Positions 22,454-31,156 of a stretch of 37,797 nucleotides of DNA are shown here, in pieces. The first letter of the stretch is position 1, and every line of letters starts with the position of its first letter. The notes under the pieces are model-generated. The model ran no database searches, was not told where the DNA came from, and was given only the letters and a program-made list of their open reading frames with translations. Both the position numbers and the translations under genes were made by a program. The DNA is from Desulfatiglandales bacterium (GTDB taxonomy: Bacteria; Desulfobacterota; DSM-4660; Desulfatiglandales; HGW-15), in contig JAQYVK010000307.1 of assembly GCA_030145585.1 (NCBI GenBank), forward strand, positions 1-37,797. The letters are read 5' to 3'.

Positions 22454-25096
22454 ATGGATTTTAGAGAGATCAGAAGAACATTTTTAGATTTTTTTCATGC
22501 GCAGGGACACGAGATCATAGATAGCTCCTTCCTCGTACCAAGAGATGATCCCACCCTTTTGTTCACGAATGCAGGGATGGTTCAATTCAAAGGCCTTTTC
22601 CTTGGAGAAGAGAAGCGAAGCTATGCCCGAGCCACGACCTCCCAAAAATGTGTGCGAGCGGGGGGGAAACACAACGATCTGGAAAACGTCGGGTACACAC
22701 CAAGGCATCATACATTCTTTGAGATGCTCGGGAATTTTTCTTTCGGGGATTACTTTAAGGAGGAAGCCATATCCTGGGCCTGGGAGCTCCTAATAGATTA
22801 CTATAAACTCCCTGCCGATAAGCTTTGGATCTCAGTCTTCAAAGATGATGATGAGGCCTATGGGATTTGGGAAAACGAAATAGGCATCCCTGCAGAAAGA
22901 ATCGTCCGATTGGGTGAAAAGGACAATTTTTGGGCCATGGGGGATGTCGGTCCTTGCGGCCCTTGCTCTGAAATTTTGATCGATCAAGGGGAATCCATGA
23001 GCTGCGGGAGACCCGAATGCGGGCCCGGTTGCGATTGTGATCGGTATTTGGAAATTTGGAACCTTGTGTTCACCCAGTTTGATCGTGATTCGGAAGGAAA
23101 CCTGACACCGTTACCAAAACCAAATATCGACACCGGTATGGGCCTCGAAAGGATTACAGCGGTTGTGCAAGGGGTGACGTCCAATTATGAAACGGACATC
23201 TTTAAACCATACATCACGGAGTTGGAGACGTTATCAACGAAACGCTACGGGGAAGATAAAAGACAAGATATTTCTTTCAGAGTCATTGCAGATCATGCTC
23301 GTGCGGCCGCTTTTCTGATTGGTGACGGGGTCATGCCTTCCAATGAAGGACGTGGGTATGTTTTGAGACGTATTATAAGAAGGGCTATACGATTCGGGCA
23401 GGTTCTTGGTATCAAAGACCCGTTTCTGTACGGGGTGGCTAACCGGGTCATTGACATCATGGGCCGGGATTATGGGGAGCTGATCTCCTCACGCAGCTTT
23501 ATCGAAGGGGTTGTCATCAGCGAGGAAAAACGGTTTGCCGATACACTCTTTTACGGCATGAAAGTCTTGGAAGAAGAGGTGGACAAATTAAGGGAAAGGA
23601 AAGAAGACACTATCCCGGGAAAGCTTGCCTTTAAGCTTTATGACACCTATGGATTATCTGTGGATATCGTAGAGGATGTGGCCCGTGAAGAGGGATTAAA
23701 AGTAGATTTGGCAGGGTATGCGAAGGCCATGGAAAGGCAAAGGACCCAGTCGCAAGAGTCCTGGAAGGGAAGCGGTGAAGAGGCTGTCCCGGAAGCTTAT
23801 CGGAAATTGAGCACGAATGGACTTGCGACCCAATTTTTGGGTCATCAGACCCTTTATTCAGAGTCCAAGGTGTTGGCGATCCTGAAGGGAGGAAAGGAAG
23901 CATCTTCCATTGGGACAGGGGATGAGGCGGAAATCATTCTTGACCGGACCCCTTTCTATGGAGAAGCAGGCGGACAGGTTGGTGATACAGGATGGCTGGT
24001 CCGGAATGGCATGAAATTACGGGTGACGAATACCCTGAAGTTCAACCAAGGCCTCATCGTCCATCAGGGAAGGATGGAAGGGGGTGACCTTTCCCTTGGG
24101 GAGAGGGTAGAGGCCAAGGTCGATGAGGAAAAGCGAAAAGCGACCGCTCTTAATCACACGGCGACTCATCTGCTTCACGCTGCCCTCAGGGCGATACTGG
24201 GAGATCATGTCAAGCAGGCGGGTTCATTGGTCGCTCCGGACAGGTTTCGTTTCGACTTTAGCCATTTTACCCAGGTGGATCATGAAAAACTCAAAGAAGT
24301 GGAAAGCCTTGTCAACAAATATATAACGGAGAACTTGCCCGTTTCCTCCGAAGAACTGCCCAAGGAAGAGGCCATGAAGAGCGGCGCCATAGCCATCTTT
24401 GAAGAAAGGTATGGAGATCTGGTTCGGTTGGTTCGAGTGGGAGACGGTATAAGCATGGAATTGTGCGGCGGAACCCATACTACCAGATCCGGGGATATCG
24501 GGTTTTTCAAAATCATAAGCGAGAGTGCGGTTGGAGCCAATGTGCGTCGGATTGAGGCGTTGACTGCAAGGGCGGCCCTTGAACATATTCAGAACCAGGA
24601 TGATGATTTGAGGTTTGTCGCTTCAATTCTTAAAACAACTCCGGAACAGATAAAGGATCGGGTTGACCGGCTTTTAAAAGAACAGAAACTGCGCGATAGG
24701 GAACTCGAGTCCCTCAAGGCTAAACTTCTTTCCAGTGAGTCGGGTGAACTGCTTGAAGGAATGAAGGAGGTCTCGGGGACCAAAGTGTTGGCCAGGGAAG
24801 TAGGGGTCGAATCACCAAAAGAATTAAGAGAGTTTGCCGATCGAGTAAAGGAGAAGCTCCAATCCGGGGTTATCGTTCTCGGTTCGAAGAAGGCCGGCAA
24901 GGCGTTGTTGATCTGTTTGGTCACCAAAGATCTTCATGATCGCTACCATGCGGGTGAGATAATCCGCCGTTTGTCAGAGATCGTGGGAGGCAAAGGTGGG
25001 GGCCGTAAGGATATGGCCCAAGGAGGGGGAAGTAAGCCGGAGGCTCTTGGTCAGGCTCTTGAATGTGTGGATCAAATGATTCAAGGCACGGACTGA
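22454..25096 (+). CDS. alaS: Alanine--tRNA ligase
   Basis: Charges tRNA-Ala with alanine and clears mischarged Ser/Gly. Full length, 880 residues. The class II catalytic domain starts FREIRRTFLDFFHAQGHE with PRHHTFFEMLGNFSFGDYF, DVGPCGPCSEI and NIDTGMGLERI. The editing domain has the zinc-binding H568xxxH572 (NHTATHLLHAAL) and CGGTHTTRSGDIG. The C-terminal DHHA1 region ends GGKGGGRKDMAQGGG. An insertion CGRPECGPGCDCDRY near 185-200 holds several cysteines, as seen in some AlaRS. ATG 22454 follows AAAAGGT. It lies downstream of recA across repeat D and ends before a hairpin repeat and a terminator. Confidence 0.98.
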   Translation: MDFREIRRTFLDFFHAQGHEIIDSSFLVPRDDPTLLFTNAGMVQFKGLFLGEEKRSYARATTSQKCVRAGGKHNDLENVGYTPRHHTFFEMLGNFSFGDYFKEEAISWAWELLIDYYKLPADKLWISVFKDDDEAYGIWENEIGIPAERIVRLGEKDNFWAMGDVGPCGPCSEILIDQGESMSCGRPECGPGCDCDRYLEIWNLVFTQFDRDSEGNLTPLPKPNIDTGMGLERITAVVQGVTSNYETDIFKPYITELETLSTKRYGEDKRQDISFRVIADHARAAAFLIGDGVMPSNEGRGYVLRRIIRRAIRFGQVLGIKDPFLYGVANRVIDIMGRDYGELISSRSFIEGVVISEEKRFADTLFYGMKVLEEEVDKLRERKEDTIPGKLAFKLYDTYGLSVDIVEDVAREEGLKVDLAGYAKAMERQRTQSQESWKGSGEEAVPEAYRKLSTNGLATQFLGHQTLYSESKVLAILKGGKEASSIGTGDEAEIILDRTPFYGEAGGQVGDTGWLVRNGMKLRVTNTLKFNQGLIVHQGRMEGGDLSLGERVEAKVDEEKRKATALNHTATHLLHAALRAILGDHVKQAGSLVAPDRFRFDFSHFTQVDHEKLKEVESLVNKYITENLPVSSEELPKEEAMKSGAIAIFEERYGDLVRLVRVGDGISMELCGGTHTTRSGDIGFFKIISESAVGANVRRIEALTARAALEHIQNQDDDLRFVASILKTTPEQIKDRVDRLLKEQKLRDRELESLKAKLLSSESGELLEGMKEVSGTKVLAREVGVESPKELREFADRVKEKLQSGVIVLGSKKAGKALLICLVTKDLHDRYHAGEIIRRLSEIVGGKGGGRKDMAQGGGSKPEALGQALECVDQMIQGTD

Positions 25097-25121
25097 CCCC
25101 ATCATATTTGCGTCTTTCAAA

Positions 25122-25174
25122 CTGAAAGTATCATTCATGCTGAAAGAGTCTTTCGGCATGAATGATACTTTCAG
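25122..25174. repeat. 25-3-25 hairpin repeat, copy 3
   Basis: A 25-base arm from CTGAAAGTATC to GCTGAAAG (25122-25146), loop AGT, and its complement to 25174, with only one G-T pair imperfect. The inner GCTGAAAG/CTTTCGGC core and the following AGGACTGCGGCT flank match copies 1, 2 and 4. It lies 25 bases after the alaS stop. Confidence 0.85.
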
Positions 25175-25209
25175 CAGGACTGCGGCTATGCATTCGGATA
25201 GATATAATA

Positions 25210-25232
25210 AACCCCGACTGAAGCTCGGGGTT
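25210..25232. terminator. Bidirectional terminator between alaS and bamD
   Basis: AACCCCGA (25210-25217), a 7-base loop, TCGGGGTT (25225-25232). On the minus strand it is followed by TTATTATAT, fitting the end of the bamD transcript 20 bases after its stop; it may also stop alaS. Confidence 0.75.
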
Positions 25233-25251
25233 CCTTAACAAGTGTGATCTT

Positions 25252-25932
25252 CTAATTTTCTATTTTTTTAACGGTTAGTTTCTCTTTAATTATGCTGATC
25301 TTCTCCATGGCCTCATGATATTGCCCCATGTCGGGATAATTCTGAAGAATGTAGTTATACCTGCCGAGTGCTGCTCTGTAAAAACCCTTTTTAAAGTAAA
25401 AATTGCCTACATAAAGCTCATATTCCGCTAATAAGATGATGCAATTCCTGAGTTTTTTTTGGCCCCGAGCGGCATATTCACTTCTTGGGAACTGCCTCAC
25501 CAGCCTTTCAAATGTTTCTTTTGCCTTTAAGGTATGCACATGTTCACGATCAACCGTCTTTATCTGCTCAAAATTGCACATCCCCTTCTGGTAGATAACA
25601 TAAGGGATATTCTTATTTTTTGGATGGAGTCTTTCGAAATCATCATAGGCCTCATAGGCCTCATCGAAATCGCCCCGCTTGAACAGAGCGTCCGCTGTTT
25701 TTAGCTCCGCTGTTATGGCGTATTTGCTATAGGGGTACCTGTCCCTGATATCCTGGAAGGCTTCAAAGGCGCGTTCGTAGTTTCCAGACTCCATATCTGA
25801 CAACCCTTCCTGCATGAGCTGGTCAGGGCTCTTATCCTCACTATCGCCAAAATATTTGTCTATGGAAGAACAGGCGCCCAAAAGGAAGATGGCCATCGCT
25901 CCAATGAATATATATTTAAAACTCAAACCCAA
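25252..25932 (-). CDS. bamD: Outer membrane assembly lipoprotein BamD
   Basis: An essential lipoprotein of the BAM complex, which folds beta-barrel proteins into the outer membrane. At 226 residues it has a lipoprotein signal with lipobox LLGAC (Cys21) and then TPR-like repeats: SPDQLMQEGLSDMESGNYERAFEAF, DIRDRYPYSKYAITAELKTADALFKRGDFDEAYEAYDDF cut here into its repeat units, VRQFPRSEYAARGQKKLRNC, and YVGNFYFKKGFYRAALGRYNYILQ split likewise. The start is TTG 25932: an in-frame stop lies just upstream, the nearby ATG is in another frame, and AGGAG lies ten bases before. It is downstream of trxA-trxB on the same strand, across hairpin copy 4. Confidence 0.92.
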   Translation of the reverse strand: MGLSFKYIFIGAMAIFLLGACSSIDKYFGDSEDKSPDQLMQEGLSDMESGNYERAFEAFQDIRDRYPYSKYAITAELKTADALFKRGDFDEAYEAYDDFERLHPKNKNIPYVIYQKGMCNFEQIKTVDREHVHTLKAKETFERLVRQFPRSEYAARGQKKLRNCIILLAEYELYVGNFYFKKGFYRAALGRYNYILQNYPDMGQYHEAMEKISIIKEKLTVKKIEN

Positions 25933-25953
25933 CTTGCATTAACTCCTAATCAT

Positions 25954-26015
25954 GCTGTCCGGCTTAATGTGGCTTTCAAGCTGAAAGTGTGTTTCAGCCG
26001 GACAGCCGCTGTCCG
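25954..26015. repeat. 25-3-25 hairpin repeat, copy 4, with alternative hairpin
   Basis: Outer arms GCTGTCCGGCT (25954-25964) and AGCCGGACAGC (25996-26006) pair perfectly; inner CTTTCA-agc-TGAAAG pairs again; about eight bases between are unpaired, giving a 53-base unit. The right arm CGGACAG can also pair with CTGTCCG (26009-26015), so two exclusive hairpins are possible. Confidence 0.8.
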
Positions 26016-26044
26016 ACTGAAGGCTTGGAGGTGGGGACGTCTTC

Positions 26045-26962
26045 TTATTGATCAAGACCTTCCAGGTATCTTTCCGCAGTATAAGAGGCGGCAGCGCCTT
26101 CTCCAACTGCGGTTGAAATCTGACGAAAAAGTTTTGCGCGGTTGTCTCCCGCTGCAAAAACACCCGGAATTGACGTTTCCATGTTGTTATCAGTGACGAT
26201 GAACCCGTTATCATTGAGTTCTAATAGACCATTTACGAGCTCGGTATTGGGAATATTCCCTACAAAAATAAAAACGCCTTGCACGGCCTTGCGAGATATT
26301 TCTCCCGTCTTGACATTTTTTAATTCGACACCTTCAACCCCATTCTTCCCCAGAATTTTCAAGGGAATCGTATCCCAGATAAAAGAGATTTTTTCCTCCG
26401 CAAAGGCCCGCTCCTGGAGCAATTTGATGGCCCTTAAACTGTCCCTTCGGTGGATATGGTGGACTTTCGTGACGAAACGGGTCAAAAAAAGGGCTTCTTC
26501 AACGGCCGTATCTCCCCCCCCGATGACGGCAACTTCCTGATCCTTGTAAAAAGGACCATCGCAGGTGGCACAGTAGGAAATCCCCTTGCCTGCAAGGGAT
26601 TCCTCGCCCTCGATGCCAAGTTTTTTCCATGTGGCCCCGGTGGCAATAATAAGAGACTTGGTCTCGAATTTTTCTTTGTGGGTGGTAACAATTTTCTGAT
26701 CTCCGGAGAGTTCCAATCCGGCAACTTCATCGCTCTGAATCTTGAGACCAAACTTTTCCGCCTGGTTCTTCATCCGGTCGACCAGTTCAAATCCTGAAAT
26801 ACCGTCAGGGAACCCTGGATAGTTTTCAACCCAGTCGGTGTTCATGACCTGACCGCCAGGGGCAAGTTTTTCCAGCATCAAAACATTGAGACGCGCCCGC
26901 GCACTATAGAGACCCGCTGTTAGTCCTGCCGGACCGCCGCCTATGATAATTAGATCGTACAT
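26045..26962 (-). CDS. trxB: Thioredoxin reductase
   Basis: An NADPH-dependent flavoprotein that reduces thioredoxin; 305 residues, usual length. FAD-binding GGGPAGLTAGLYSARA lies at the N-terminus, the redox-active C131-A-T-C134 in SYCATCDGPF, NADPH-binding VIGGGDTAVEEALFLT with HRRDSLRA, and the second FAD motif GVFAAGDNRAKLFRQ near the end. ATG 26962 follows the trxA stop with no gap, so the pair is one operon and TrxA is its natural partner. In anaerobes this system supplies electrons for ribonucleotide reductase and disulfide repair. Confidence 0.97.
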   Translation of the reverse strand: MYDLIIIGGGPAGLTAGLYSARARLNVLMLEKLAPGGQVMNTDWVENYPGFPDGISGFELVDRMKNQAEKFGLKIQSDEVAGLELSGDQKIVTTHKEKFETKSLIIATGATWKKLGIEGEESLAGKGISYCATCDGPFYKDQEVAVIGGGDTAVEEALFLTRFVTKVHHIHRRDSLRAIKLLQERAFAEEKISFIWDTIPLKILGKNGVEGVELKNVKTGEISRKAVQGVFIFVGNIPNTELVNGLLELNDNGFIVTDNNMETSIPGVFAAGDNRAKLFRQISTAVGEGAAASYTAERYLEGLDQ

Positions 26963-27286
26963 CTACAGGAGCTTTTTGAGTTCTGCTTCAATGGAACTCT
27001 TCGGCTGTGCACCGATGATAGTATGGGCCACTTCCCCGCCTTTGAAAAGGATTAGGGTAGGGATGTTCCTTATGCCGAACTTAGCCGGGGTCTGCCGATT
27101 CTTGTCCACATCCATCTTGGCAACCTTGATTTTACCCTCATATTCATTGGCCAATTCTTCGACTACGGGAGCCACCATTCGGCAAGGACCGCACCATTCG
27201 GCCCAAAAATCCACCATGACGGGCAAATCGGATTTTACGATCTCCGCATCAAAGTTATCGTCTGTGACTTGTACCAGGTCAGCCAT
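26963..27286 (-). CDS. trxA: Thioredoxin
   Basis: A small cytoplasmic disulfide reductase, 107 residues, the standard size. The active site W31-C32-G33-P34-C35 lies in VDFWAEWCGPCRMVAP, with the cis-proline in IRNIPTLILFKGG and the final GAQPKSSIEAELKKLL. ATG 27286 follows AAAGGAG at good spacing. It is the first gene of trxA-trxB, with a promoter at 27325-27353, and divergent from radA. Confidence 0.97.
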   Translation of the reverse strand: MADLVQVTDDNFDAEIVKSDLPVMVDFWAEWCGPCRMVAPVVEELANEYEGKIKVAKMDVDKNRQTPAKFGIRNIPTLILFKGGEVAHTIIGAQPKSSIEAELKKLL

Positions 27287-27324
27287 ATTAATCTCCTTTC
27301 AACGATCTTTTTTAATTGGCTCAT

Positions 27325-27353
27325 ACCGTAACATCGCCTCTAAGCCTTGTCAA
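27325..27353 (-). promoter_or_regulatory. Candidate promoter of trxA-trxB
   Basis: Read on the minus strand: a perfect TTGACA (27353-27348), a 17-base spacer and TACGGT (27330-27325), 39 bases before the trxA start. The -10 box is weak (three of six). Confidence 0.45.
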
Positions 27354-27448
27354 CTTCACCGCATATTGTTAGCCGCCTCATGCCCCATTTTTTGTTATAA
27401 GGATTTGGATTGACTAAACGGCCGGAATTAAGAAGAATGATGGAAAAC

Positions 27449-27514
27449 CAGAAGTCAGCCGCCGTCGTTTGCCCGCGTGCGACAGGCCAACTATGGCGGC
27501 CAAGGAATACAGAA
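27449..27514 (-). repeat. 66-bp palindromic repeat, copy 2
   Basis: On the minus strand it reads TTCTGTATTCC, GGCCGCCATAG, ... ACGACGGCGGCTGACTTCTG, the same layout and length as 10839-10904. GCCGCC and GGCGGC ends can pair. It lies in the trxA/radA gap and contains an in-frame GTG (27477) that could be mistaken for the radA start. Confidence 0.75.
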
Positions 27515-27551
27515 TAAGGATACAAGAAGAAGAGCCGGTTCTAGGGGGGGC

Positions 27552-28907
27552 ATGAAAAAAGCTACGAAACTGATCTATGTCTGTCAAAGCTGCGGGTACG
27601 AAACACCAAAGTGGATGGGAAGGTGTCCGGATTGCAGCCAGTGGAACGCTTTTGTAGAGGAGATACCGGGGGCAGGACTCAAATCCGGTATGCTTGCTTC
27701 GATGGGGCAGCCCCAAAACATTGATGCCATATCTCTCGATCCGGAACTTCGTTTTGAAACGGGTATCGCCGAATTTGACCGCACATTAGGCGGGGGCCTT
27801 GTGCCCGGCTCCATGGTACTTATCGGGGGAGATCCCGGCATTGGAAAATCGACGCTTATTCTTCAAGTGGTTGGAAGACTCTCTCAAAACGGGCTTAAAT
27901 GCCTCTATCTTTCAGGGGAGGAATCACCTCAACAGATCAAACTGCGGGCCGAACGTCTTTCTATTCATTCGCAGGACCTGTTTATCCTGACCGGGACCTG
28001 TATAGAACATCTCTTCGAAAGGCTGGATGCGCTGAAACCGGACCTCCTCGTCGTGGATTCCATTCAGACCGTCTATACGGAAGCCCTCCCATCTGCGCCT
28101 GGAAGTGTGGGGCAGGTCAGGGAGGTCGCTGCGCGACTCATGAATTGGGCAAAAAAGACCGGCATCCCGACTTTCCTGATCGGTCATGTCACAAAGGAAG
28201 GAGCCATTGCGGGTCCCAAGGTCTTAGAGCACCTGGTGGATACGGTCCTCTATTTTGAAGGCGACAGAACCCATGCCTTCAGGATCCTCCGTTCGGTAAA
28301 AAACCGTTTCGGCGCTACCAACGAAATCGGTGTCTTTGAAATGAAGGAGTCGGGACTTCAGGAGGTGGGAAATCCTTCGCGGATTTTTTTAGAGGAAAAA
28401 CCTGAAGATGCCTCAGGTTCCGTGGTGATTCCCTGCCTTGAGGGTACCAGACCGGTCCTCTTAGAGATTCAAGCCCTGGTCGGTCCTAGTCCACTTGGGA
28501 TGCCGCGCCGAACGGCAGTTGGCGTGGATCATAATCGCATATCCCTTCTGGTGGCAGTCCTTGGGAAAAGAATGGGCCTGGAGATGGGGGACCAGGACAT
28601 CTTTGTAAATGTGGCCGGCGGCCTGAGAGTGGATGAGCCTGCGGCGGATCTGGCGATTGTTTCCGCCATGATCTCAAGTTTCCTCGACCGACCCGTGGAC
28701 AACAACATGGTCCTGTTTGGAGAAGTCGGCCTTGCGGGCGAGATTCGGGGTGTGAGTCAGCCGGAATTAAGGATCAAAGAGGCTAAAAAACTGGGATTTA
28801 CCAGATGCCTCCTCTCAAAGAGCAACATGGACGGCATTCGTTCTCCTGCAGGCATGAAACTTTTGGGTGTGGATTCCGTCAAGGGATTGATGGATGTCCT
28901 TTTTTAG
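27552..28907 (+). CDS. radA: DNA repair protein RadA
   Basis: A RecA-like helicase that helps branch migration during recombination; 451 residues. Zinc finger C11-C14-C25-C28 (YVCQSCGYETPKWMGRCPDC), Walker A GGDPGIGKST (92-101), Walker B LLVVDSIQTVYT, the RadA-specific KNRFG (in RSVKNRFGATNEIG), and a Lon-like C-terminal domain (GMPRRTAVGVDHNRISLLVA, VNVAGGLRVDEPAADLAI). ATG 27552 has TAGGGGGGG directly upstream and starts where RadA proteins usually do. The frame is open further up to a GTG at 27477, which lies inside a repeat. It ends 30 bases before the convergent patatin gene. Confidence 0.96.
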   Translation: MKKATKLIYVCQSCGYETPKWMGRCPDCSQWNAFVEEIPGAGLKSGMLASMGQPQNIDAISLDPELRFETGIAEFDRTLGGGLVPGSMVLIGGDPGIGKSTLILQVVGRLSQNGLKCLYLSGEESPQQIKLRAERLSIHSQDLFILTGTCIEHLFERLDALKPDLLVVDSIQTVYTEALPSAPGSVGQVREVAARLMNWAKKTGIPTFLIGHVTKEGAIAGPKVLEHLVDTVLYFEGDRTHAFRILRSVKNRFGATNEIGVFEMKESGLQEVGNPSRIFLEEKPEDASGSVVIPCLEGTRPVLLEIQALVGPSPLGMPRRTAVGVDHNRISLLVAVLGKRMGLEMGDQDIFVNVAGGLRVDEPAADLAIVSAMISSFLDRPVDNNMVLFGEVGLAGEIRGVSQPELRIKEAKKLGFTRCLLSKSNMDGIRSPAGMKLLGVDSVKGLMDVLF

Positions 28908-28937
28908 AACCGGGTCGGTTCAGTCTTTCGCCCAAAG

Positions 28938-29789
28938 TCACTTCGATAAAACCGTCAACGTTTCTTCCCGCGCTTTCTCGTAGGCCTCCGGTCCCCTTTC
29001 CAGTTTGCTCGGACCCACCGCGGGGGCGTTGGTGATGACTTCGACAACTTCGATACCCCGTTCCCTGACCCGTTTACACTGTCTAAGGTAGGCCTCATGG
29101 CGAGAAATGTTGACGGCAAGATGTTGGATATGCCAAGGGGTCAACCCCCTATTGAGAAAGCTGTTCTTGCGATCCCCGATGTTATCCGATGCAATAAAGT
29201 GAACAATAATTTTATCCGGTCGAACTTCGTCTGCCAAGGCCTCGACAGGGGCCTTGCTGACCATCCCTCCATCTACGAATAGAGAGCCGCCGATCTCCAC
29301 CGGTTTGAAGAGCATAGGCACGGAACCGGAGGCCTGAATGGCCTGAATGAGCGGCCCCCGGGTGAAAATTTCTTCTCTCCGGAGGGTCAGGTTGGTGGAA
29401 ACGATAATCAAGGGAACCGGACAATCTTCAATAAATTTGGCGGGGATTTTCTCCAACAGCTTGCTGAATCCTTCTCCACGGAGGTAGCCCGTATAGCCCT
29501 TGAGCCGCCTCAAGACCTTCTTTAAGATGACCGGTAAGGGATCGGGGTCCCAAAAATGGGATTTCTTCACATTGAAAAGGGTCTCTTTGATATCCGGGTC
29601 GCTCATAGAGGTGGCCGCCATGGCAGCCAGGATGGCTCCTGAACTGGCCCCCGCATACCCGATCGGTGTTATTCCAAGCTCACGGATGGCGGAGAGGAAA
29701 CCTGCGTGGGCAAAGAAACCGAAAAAACCGGATGAAAAGACGACACCCGTTCCGGAAGGTTTTCCTTTTTGTTGCACTATTCCCGCCAT
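28938..29789 (-). CDS. Patatin-like phospholipase
   Basis: A 283-residue predicted lipid acyl hydrolase with a Ser-Asp dyad. The nucleophile elbow is G47-A-S49-S-G51 (IGYAGASSGAILAAM) and the Asp motif is SLFVDGGMVSKAPVE near residue 170. The N-terminal oxyanion segment reads FSSGFFGFFAHAGFL, where most bacterial relatives have a GGGxxRG-like loop, so the usual basic residue is missing. The family includes RssA-type proteins of unclear substrate. The start overlaps the end of the nitroreductase gene by 13 bases with no clear ribosome site, so translation is probably coupled. It is convergent with radA. Confidence 0.87.
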   Translation of the reverse strand: MAGIVQQKGKPSGTGVVFSSGFFGFFAHAGFLSAIRELGITPIGYAGASSGAILAAMAATSMSDPDIKETLFNVKKSHFWDPDPLPVILKKVLRRLKGYTGYLRGEGFSKLLEKIPAKFIEDCPVPLIIVSTNLTLRREEIFTRGPLIQAIQASGSVPMLFKPVEIGGSLFVDGGMVSKAPVEALADEVRPDKIIVHFIASDNIGDRKNSFLNRGLTPWHIQHLAVNISRHEAYLRQCKRVRERGIEVVEVITNAPAVGPSKLERGPEAYEKAREETLTVLSK

Positions 29790-30427
29790 TTTACCATTTC
29801 GTTCAGGGGGGCCCTCTCCGATCTCGAGTGATTCACGGTGGCATCGGGGTCTCTGTACCCTAATGCAATACCGATGACCACCTGCTTCTCCTCAGGGAGG
29901 TTCAAGGTTTCTTTAATCTCATTGTCAAAGGCAGTGATGAGGCCGATAGGACAGGATCCCAGTCCCAAGCCATGGGCGGCGAGGACCAGGTACGCGACAA
30001 GAAGCCCAATATCGGTCAGCCGGGCCTTTGAAAAGACCTCATCGATAGTAATGATGATCGCCGTCGGCGCTCCGTAAAAATTGCAGCTCCCCTCGTTGAT
30101 ATAATCCTGGAAAGGTGTGCCTTCCGGAAGATTGGGAAGCATGGATTCGAGGAGGCCTCTCTGCCGTTCTACGAAATATTCCTGAAGGGGACGCTTGGCA
30201 CCCGGGCCACAAGAGATATTTCTTTCCCTCATCCTTTTTTCCAAAAGTCGGCTCAGCCTTTTCCGCTCTTCTCCAGAAACAATCGTGATCTCCCAGGGTT
30301 GTATGTTGATGGCCGAAGGTGCCTGGGTGGCCAGGGAAAGCAGTCGTTCGAGGGTTTCCTTCTCAACCGGTTTGTCAAGAAATCCCCGGGTACTTCGCCT
30401 TTCATCAAGAGCCTCTAAAATGTCCAT
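29777..30427 (-). CDS. Nitroreductase family protein
   Basis: A 216-residue flavin (FMN) oxidoreductase that uses NAD(P)H; the natural substrate is unknown. The N-terminal ERRSTRGFLDKPV carries the FMN-phosphate Arg residues, APSAINIQPWEITIV the usual second FMN segment, and GLGSCPIGLITAF with VVIGIALGYRD the C-terminal part. A central insertion of about 45 residues (REEN-like, GPGAKRPLQEYFVERQRG to EGTPFQDYINEG) is longer than in short nitroreductases. ATG 30427 has AAGGAG eight bases upstream. It forms a two-gene operon with the overlapping patatin gene. Confidence 0.92.
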   Translation of the reverse strand: MDILEALDERRSTRGFLDKPVEKETLERLLSLATQAPSAINIQPWEITIVSGEERKRLSRLLEKRMRERNISCGPGAKRPLQEYFVERQRGLLESMLPNLPEGTPFQDYINEGSCNFYGAPTAIIITIDEVFSKARLTDIGLLVAYLVLAAHGLGLGSCPIGLITAFDNEIKETLNLPEEKQVVIGIALGYRDPDATVNHSRSERAPLNEMVKWRE

Positions 30428-30718
30428 ACTGTGCGCTCCTTGTGACTATGAATAATTTGTAGCATTTTAGACAGAATGCCTGATTTATTCAATCCAAATC
30501 TCCTATTGGTTCATCAAACTAAAATTAAGGAAGTCTTTTTCATTTATAGCCATTTCCCTTGACCCTCTTAATTATCTGGGATAAATAGGAAATAACTCAC
30601 AATAAATTGTACAAAACAAATAGTATTTAGGTTAATAATGCTTGAATAGTTTCTGCTTTTGGGTACAGGTTTCAGATGACATCATATCTTAGACTAAATG
30701 CTTTAAGGAGGTGAACTT

Positions 30719-31105
30719 ATGAAATATTATTTCAACAAAACACTTGATATTTCGTTTGATGAGGCCATTGAGAGGGTCACAGAAGAACTCAAGAAAGAGG
30801 GGTTCGGGATTCTCACGGACATCGATGTCCAAAACACATTGAAAAAGAAACTGGATGTCAGCTTCAGAAAATATAGAATATTGGGTGCGTGTAATCCCCA
30901 GTTTGCTTACAAGGCTTTGCAGAACGAAAGTCGGATAGGCACCATGTTACCATGCAATGTCATCGTACAAGAGACTGAGGGAGGTGATATTGAGGTGTCC
31001 GCCGTAGATCCAATTTCGTCCATGCGGGCCGTTCAAAATCCCGACCTCGAAGATATCGCAAACCAGATCCAAGCCAAACTAAAAAGTGTCGTCGATAGTT
31101 TATGA
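30719..31105 (+). CDS. DUF302 domain-containing protein
   Basis: A 128-residue soluble protein with one DUF302 domain over nearly its full length: ISFDEAIERVTEELKKEGFGILTDID in two parts, then RKYRILGACNPQFAYKALQ, MLPCNVIVQE and the closing ISSMRAVQNPDLEDIANQIQ. The function of DUF302 is unknown; members often sit near redox or sulfur genes. The ribosome site is the strongest in the window (AAGGAGGTGA before ATG 30719), which suggests high expression. The 290-base gap upstream is AT-rich, with TTGTACAA (30607-30614) but no certain promoter. The slc13-type gene follows after a repeat element. Confidence 0.9.
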   Translation: MKYYFNKTLDISFDEAIERVTEELKKEGFGILTDIDVQNTLKKKLDVSFRKYRILGACNPQFAYKALQNESRIGTMLPCNVIVQETEGGDIEVSAVDPISSMRAVQNPDLEDIANQIQAKLKSVVDSL

Positions 31106-31156
31106 GAAATAATTAGAGTTATGCTCGATAAATAGGTCGCATTATTATTTATGGAT

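Noticed and set aside
27477-27551. 25 extra N-terminal codons for RadA
   Set aside because: The GTG lies inside the 66-bp repeat; the ATG at 27552 has a strong ribosome site and matches the normal RadA start.
28938-29789. CBASS effector phospholipase
   Set aside because: There is no cyclic-nucleotide synthase nearby; the partner is a nitroreductase.
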